Position numbers and translations under genes: made by a program. A stretch of 64,000 nt of DNA, taken from contig NC_034009.1 in NCBI RefSeq assembly GCF_000346465.2, forward strand, positions 46,442,177 to 46,506,176, in the 5' to 3' direction. The notes under the pieces were generated by a model. It saw only the letters and a program-made list of their open reading frames with translations, did no database searches and was not told the DNA's origin. Origin of the DNA: Prunus persica (lineage: Eukaryota; Streptophyta; Magnoliopsida; Rosales; Rosaceae). Positions within the stretch are counted from its first letter, which is position 1. The number at the start of each line of letters is the position of its first letter. Positions 58,095-64,000 of this stretch are shown here, piece after piece.

Positions 58095-60459
58095 CTAAAG
58101 AGTTATGTAATAGTGTTGGAAATCTAATAAACACCTCGCTGGTTCAACAGTCCGCTTTGCAAGCATAAGCGTCAAGAATACAGGAACCATTGCAGCGCAC
58201 AAATGCTTGAGGGTGTGCCCACTAACAATATGATGAGTCCAATCGTAGATCACTTTATCAGCAGCTTCTTCCACCTTAGCTAAAAGATAGAATCCTGCAA
58301 TAACATGAAAAGTTCATAACCAATATAGTGAAAATACAAGGTTTTAGGAAACAACAAAGTAACCCATGTTACTAAAAATGCAAACCTGCTGCCCAAAGCC
58401 AATATGTGGAATGAGTGTACATTGGAGGCAACAATATAGCCATCAGAGGAATGGCAATGCAAGGAAGAAATTGGACCATAGCATATGGACGGAGGTCATC
58501 AAAGAACCTGGATAAGGAAATTACAGAAATTATTTTTTTACAGGAAATGGAGTTTACATAAATCAAGAAACTCGGTTTGATTATGGAAAAGCAGTCTCCC
58601 GAATTTATGTTTACAGTTAAGTTAGAAAAAAAACAATTGTATAAGGATATGCATTTGAGACTGCTCCGAACCTCATCGTGGATTTACAGAAAAACCTATT
58701 TGCTCCCAAAACTCTATAATCCCAATTTCACTTTATGCCAGTGAAAGGGCATGCAAAATCCAAACTCATTTTCGTACAGAAAACTAGTCACACTCTAGTA
58801 AATATACAAAGAAACCCAGGTTCTCAACAGTACAAAATAGAGCTTGCGAAAAAGTTATTATTATCATGAAAAGGAATAAAATATAGTGCTTGCCTCCAAT
58901 ACAATATGCTGATAATACCCGCCAAAAGCAGAGGTATGATGGAAATTGTTCCCTTCCGCTCATCAATCCTTTCAATGATAAAGATTGCAATGATCGATGT
59001 GAACGCAATTGTCATCTGTAGTTGTCATAAGACAGAAAAAAAATGTCAATTAATGTAAAATATGGCATCTTAATAGTAGTTGACATTCTATATAACAAAT
59101 GACTTTTGTTGCAAGATCAAACTCACTGGCAAGCGATCCCACACAAGACGAGCATCATTTGGCTTCAGATGATAGTATGAGGATCCGATTGCAACAGCAG
59201 CCACACCGATGTAAAAACACGTCCAACCCCAAAGCTCTCCTTGCAAGCTATTATTAAAATATCAAAAATAATCACTGACTGTACAATAAAGCTTTTAATT
59301 CATTCTAGGCATTGTACATGAAGTAAAGAACCACAGTACCTGAACTTAAAATAATCCCCATAGTAGCAAAGGACAAGACCAATGAGACCAATAACAAGGA
59401 AAGGGAAATTTGAAACCACATTAAGTGTATTAGGAATACCTGGAAATAAAATGAAGATGCCATGTTAATAAAATGGAGTAAAAAGGTAAAAAGCATTAAA
59501 TAATGAATGAATAAGTTAAAGTAGTCTGTTTGGCCAATATCCAAGTGAATCACAACCATAACACCATGGTTGATAATAAGTTATACTAAAATTATTCTTT
59601 CCCACAAGAGCCACTAAATTACAAGACAACCCAACATACCTTACACTTAATAAAACTCTGTTAGAAATCACTATCAAATTTGAGGTTTGAAGAATAATCA
59701 ATATTTTACTTTGACTCTGAGCTTTTACTAAAACCTTATTACATCAACTTGAAAAATCAGATGAAACCTAAAATGGAGAAAAGCAATATTAGAAATGAAG
59801 CCCAATTTTATGTCATCACTCACGAAAGGCTGTTCTGCCCCCAAAACTGGTCCATATCTTTGCTCACATAGGTTATGATTAATCCTAAAAGTCGCGAGAC
59901 AATATTCACTGCTTAGCTTAGCACAACCTGGCAATGTGAGCCCATTAAACACAAATTCTAACTATGTTAAGCATGATGACATGAACAGGAATTGCAAACT
60001 CTATTTTTCCCATTATCATATATTTAGAAATAACTGCAATTTGCTAACCAAATATATATTTCACTTATTCCAGTCCTTAATCACAAGCCCGTATACTACC
60101 AACAATTCACACCCAACCTGAGTTTTGATGGCTCCACAATAACCTAAGGAAAGGGGCAGAAAGCAATATATGGTTTTCAATTTATGCACGAACTAATATG
60201 CAATCACTAAAGTTTAGCCCAAGATCTCAATATATGTATAAAACGACTCATACAAACAAACAGACACATACATACTGATATGTACATATATATACACATA
60301 AATACACAGAGAGAGAGAGAGAGAGATTTGACCCAAAAACTCGCGCTGATCAGCGAAATCGTGGTAAGCTTCAGACTGAGGGATGGCAGGAGTGACGATC
60401 ATCAACACCACAAAACAGAGAATGGCTACCCCCCAAACGTACACTGTCCTCTTCTTCAT
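58095..60459 (-). CDS. Ceramidase-superfamily (CREST) membrane protein
   Basis: Six exons on the minus strand: 60333-60459, 59340-59439, 59127-59247, 58894-59015, 58386-58507 and 58095-58294, giving 263 residues. The first helix is VYVWGVAILCFVVLMIVTP. At least five more hydrophobic segments follow (LVIGLIGLVLCYY, CFYIGVAAVAIG, MTIAFTSIIAIFII, SIIPLLLAGIISIL, FLPCIAIPLMAILLP). The conserved polar groups are SSYYHLKPNDARLVWDRLP before helix 4 and DWTHHIVSGHTLKHL near the C-terminus. They supply the His/Asp set expected of the zinc-dependent alkaline ceramidase/PAQR (CREST) superfamily, so an ER or Golgi lipid-amide hydrolase is likely but unproven. The intron after exon 4 has a GC donor (GGAG|GCAAGC). 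Start chosen at the first ATG before the helix. Confidence 0.85.
60305..60328. repeat. (GA)n microsatellite
   Basis: AG dinucleotide run in the first intron of the ceramidase-like gene, a few bases inside its splice donor. Confidence 0.85.
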
Positions 60460-61456
60460 TTCCCTTCTCTTCTCTACTTCTCCAAATCGTCCCTGGAATT
60501 ACAGTTTGGTTCGGTTGGGTCTTCTGCCAAATGACAAGACCCGTTTTAACCCGGAATTATAGTATTTATTATAACACCCCTAAGTTTTACAAAACCTCTG
60601 AAGTTTCAGAAATTACACTAACATCCTCGAAGTTTCAAATTGTTTTTACAAAACTTTTTTTCTTAAATTTTCATTGAAAAAAAAATAAAGTACCGCTTTT
60701 CCTGGAATTATTTTGTCAGCCAAAATAGTTCTCAAACTCATACTTATATAAAAAACCAATTTAGAACTTATGGCTAAATTTTTACGACTCCATCCAATTT
60801 CCTGTCAATTGTAAGGATAAATTTGTCCTTTTTATAAAGTGTGTACAATGAAATTTTAAAAAAAAAGAAAAGAAAAGAAATCATAAAATAAAGAATGATA
60901 TAGCATGTGAGAAACCGCATTCTCCTGTTATTTAGATTATCGATTAAACTTTAAAACAAATTTTTTTTTTCAATAAGTGAATAGTTTTGAATTATTTCAA
61001 ATTATTCGAAGTGTTACAACAGTAATTGGAAACATTTTTAGGTTAATTGGGGAAACAGAGGTTATGCAAAAATAGTATAGGTGCATACGAGCCTATAATA
61101 TTTTTAGAAATTTAGGTTTATACCCATTCTTAGTACTAGTGTTATAGATAAACACTAAACATTAAATTTCTATAAAGAATCCAAAAAAAGGGCAAAAATG
61201 GACTGTCCAGTTTTTAATTTAACAACACAATATTTACAATATTTGATATTTTGAGAAAGGGATGAAAATAACAACTCTCATTGGTCAAAAGCATGTCCCA
61301 TGGAATTAGGTGAAACGGTGCCGTTCTACATATTTAGCGCGCTACGAGTCCGAGTCTGTGAGAGACCTGGGTCCACTGCATTCCACCCCACTGGCGACAA
61401 CCGTATTTTCAAATTACGAAATTACCAACACTTGTCTGTCCACTGTCCCCACAGCG

Positions 61457-61466
61457 TATAAAAACC
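61457..61466 (+). promoter_or_regulatory. Probable TATA box of importin-4
   Basis: GTATAAAAAC, 220 bases before the ATG, with a CT/CA-rich leader after it. Confidence 0.5.
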
Positions 61467-61603
61467 CTTCACTCCAAAGCAAGCAGACTCCCTAAAAACC
61501 TCAAAACCCTCACACTACAGCAAACACACAGCCTCCATTTCCCCTCGCTGGGACCTTCCAAAACGGTGTCGCACAACCGATACCAGAAACCCTAGAAAAT
61601 CAC

Positions 61604-61646
61604 AGAGAGAGAGAGAGAGAGAGAGAGACACACACACACACACACT
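61604..61646. repeat. Compound (GA)n(CA)n microsatellite in 5' UTR
   Basis: An AG run directly followed by an AC run, about 40 bases before the importin-4 start codon. Probably length-variable. Confidence 0.9.
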
Positions 61647-61685
61647 AGAGAATTGTAGCGAGGCAGGCAGAAAAGGTCAGACGAC

Positions 61686-64000
61686 ATGTCGCAGTCACTG
61701 GAGCTGTTGCTGATACAATTCTTGATGCCGGACAACGACGCTCGGCGGCAAGCAGAGGACCAGATAAAGCGGCTGGCTAAAGACCCTCAGGTAGTTCCTG
61801 CGCTGGTACAGCACCTGCGCACCGCCAAAACTCCGAATGTGAGACAATTGGCGGCTGTGCTTCTGAGGAAGAAGATCACAGGACACTGGGCCAAGCTCTC
61901 TCCTCAGATTAAGCACCTCGTTAAGCAGTCCCTCATTGAGAGCATCACCATGGAGCACAGGTCTAAGTTTATCTCAATTGCATTGTTTTGATTTGGGATA
62001 TGTATTTGAATTGCTTTGTTTATTGAGGAGTGTGGCAAGAAGATGAAGATAAATATATATATATTTTTTCACGGTGTTTTTGCAGCCCTCCAGTGAGGCG
62101 TGCGAGTGCCAACGTGGTTAGCATTGTTGCAAAATATGCTGTCCCGGCTGGAGAATGGCCGGATTTGCTGCCCTTTCTGTTTCAATGCAGTCAGAGTGCA
62201 CAAGAGGAACATAGAGAGGTAATTTCCATTGAATTCAGGAAGAGACCCTTTTTCTGTTGCATTCTCTCTATCATTCCTCCATTTAACAGCAGTGCGAAAA
62301 TTAGAAGGCATAATGCACATTGGATGTATGTATATCATCTCATGCATGAAGGGGTTATAAGTGATTGATGTACGCCAATGTATACTGGGAAGTTGTCTCC
62401 AATATGGTTGGATTTTAGAGAAAATGGTGCTTAATGGCACGCTTCCAAGCAAAATAGCTTCTTTTTGTAAATATGTATTTAGAGAATGCTGTCTCTGATG
62501 GAAAATGAGTGGAATTTTCTGGGGCATGCATTTGAAAATTACAATGGAAATTAGTAATTGTGGCAGGGTAGTGGTGACAGGGAGAATCTATGGGGACGAT
62601 TAAAAAGACATAATATTGTTTGAATTTTTTACCACATATCTATCTCCAGTAACTCTAAAAAAATTGAGGATCTAGAAGTCTATGTAATAACATGTAGAGC
62701 ATGCCCAATGGGTGCTCTATCTGGGGCTCAAATACCATGGGGATTTAAAATGTAGCAACTCAAGCAAAAAGGCAGCTTGTTTCTCGCTTTTGGAGGTTCT
62801 TCACGTTTTTTATTGGACAGCTTGTCTGCTGTGCATCTTTATTTATATCCTATTAATAACATCTTTGAGTTAGTCATAAAAATTAATTCAAAGTGAAGCC
62901 AAAATTACACATATCCAAAAACTAACACAAGCATGGGGTATTCTTCTTGGAAGATATCACAAGTATTAGTTCCCCCTTCAGACAAAAATCAAACACAAAC
63001 CTGCACTTTAGTAGCTATACCAGTCTTCCAATCATGGCATGACTAAGAGACAGGGCAACTGGATTTCTTATATTGAGTGGAAAAAAGATTTGCGAGGAAA
63101 AATTCCTGAAGCATGAAAGAAACAAACTTTTTTGTAGGTGAAACTATATTCAACAAAATAGTCTACCAACAGCAGACATAAACATCTGAACATTCCACAT
63201 CATTCAGTAGTTCATGTACACTATTATTTATACTGGTCTGCAGTTGCCAGATTCAATGTACTAACTGATATGGTTGGTTTTACTTTGGTTGGAATAAGGT
63301 GGCATTGATCCTTTTCAGCTCTTTGACTGAAACAATAGGGAATACATTTCGACCACATTTCGCAGATTTGCAAGCTCTTCTTCTGAAATGCTTGCAGGAT
63401 GAGACGAGCACCCGTGTCAGAGTTGCTGCACTCAAGTAATGCTTATCATCGTATATATCTATTATAATTTTGATAATTTTGTGCTTCTTTTTCTAACACT
63501 TGATTAGCTTGTATTTGCTTATTGGAATCTTTTAATTATTATTCCAGGGCAGTGGGGTCTTTTCTGGAATTCACTCATGATGGGGATGAAGTGGTGAGTT
63601 TCTATTCATGCTGCCTGTTTATGTTATAAATGAAAGTAAAGCATAATAAATAAATACTTTTCTTGTGTGTATCTTATTTATTTATTTATGTAATAACAGT
63701 ACGTAATTCAATGTTGTTCATCTGCTTCTATTCTATCTTTATACTTGGGTAAGTTGGACAACCTAATATGATATTTGAAGTGGTAAGGTTCCTATAGTGA
63801 GTTCACTTTAAAAGGCAGCAAGAAAAGTACCTCAAGCATGAAGGCTGAAACTATGAAAGCACTTAGCAGATAAGCCTTTTGAAATATAATCTTTTACAAC
63901 TATTATAGTATTCATATCCTTATCTATCACCTTAAGAACAGGAGTTGTCTTTTCTTGATTTAGAAAAAAAAAATTCAGCCTTCTGTTAGTATGATGGAAA
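61686..64000 (+). CDS. Importin-4-like importin beta family protein, 5' part
   Basis: Four exons are in the window: 61686-61960, 62086-62218, 63299-63435 and 63548-63593. They are in phase and give about 197 residues before the gene runs off the edge. The protein starts MSQSLELLLIQFLMPDNDAR and includes the importin-beta N-terminal domain (RRQAEDQIKRLAKDPQVVPAL), then HEAT repeats (VRQLAAVLLRKKITGHWAKL, VRRASANVVSIVAKYAVP, TRVRVAALKAVGSFLEF). This order is that of importin-4 (Arabidopsis At4g27640 type, about 1,050 residues). It carries cargo such as histones and ribosomal proteins through nuclear pores with Ran. The 1.08-kb intron 62219-63298 holds a TIR-like GAGCATGCCCAATGGG at 62697. Confidence 0.92.

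Larger units (their letters stand above)
60460..61685. other. Divergent promoter region
   Basis: Shared upstream region of the ceramidase-like gene (minus) and importin-4 (plus). SINE-like text lies at about 60905-60960 (GTGAGAAACCGCATTCTCCTG). For importin-4 a TATA-like GTATAAAAAC is at 61457-61466, and the leader carries a GA run followed by a CA run (61604-61646). Confidence 0.6.

Noticed and set aside
62030..62368. 112-residue frame over exon 2 of importin-4 read without splicing
   Set aside because: It runs through both introns; the spliced exon 62086-62218 keeps phase with its neighbours.

Overview
The window is nuclear DNA of a eudicot plant. It has intron-rich genes with GT-AG borders, AT-rich introns, plant-only families (PPR proteins, 3-ketoacyl-CoA synthases, a storage-type cupin), NUF2, SRP14 and importin-4 homologues, and many plant MITEs, LINE relics and Mutator-like elements. 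The repeats feel like Rosaceae (Prunus/Malus type), but that is an impression from memory that I could not test.

Layout. 0.3-4.1 kb: 3' part of a PPR gene (+). 4.8-11.8 kb: tandem array of three intronless 3-ketoacyl-CoA synthase copies (-); two are intact and the third is broken beside an inserted TIR element. 13.0-16.3 kb: three-exon gene for a glycine-rich, probably plastid membrane protein (+) with a LINE relic in intron 2. 17.3-18.7 kb: PPR pseudogene (-). 19.4-21.35 kb: SRP14 (-), whose first coding exon is only the ATG. 22.6-27.1 kb: universal-stress-protein/pseudokinase gene (-). 27.7-47.1 kb: repeat-rich accessory region. It holds two arrays of about 50-bp units, each unit carrying a 22-bp palindrome; a long-TIR element inside one array; two copies of a 3-hydroxyisobutyrate-dehydrogenase-like gene (one frameshifted, one intact), each directly after a palindrome array; foldback and PIF-type MITEs; LINE relics; a Pack-MULE-like element carrying pectinesterase pieces; and three generations of a cupin gene (3' fragment, pseudogene, intact gene). 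49.0-49.8 kb: TIR element with a CAC-rich core. 49.9-55.9 kb: NUF2 (+), complete in 11 exons. 58.1-60.5 kb: ceramidase-superfamily membrane protein (-), with one GC-AG intron. 61.7 kb to the end: 5' part of importin-4 (+).

The genes do not form a pathway; this is an ordinary gene neighbourhood interrupted by a young, duplicating accessory block at 27.7-47 kb. Housekeeping functions (SRP targeting, kinetochore, nuclear import, organelle RNA processing) flank metabolic families that expand and decay locally: very-long-chain fatty acid elongation, the beta-hydroxyacid dehydrogenase and the cupin. Exon borders were worked out by hand from splice signals and reading-frame continuity. Family names come from remembered family features, not from a database search.
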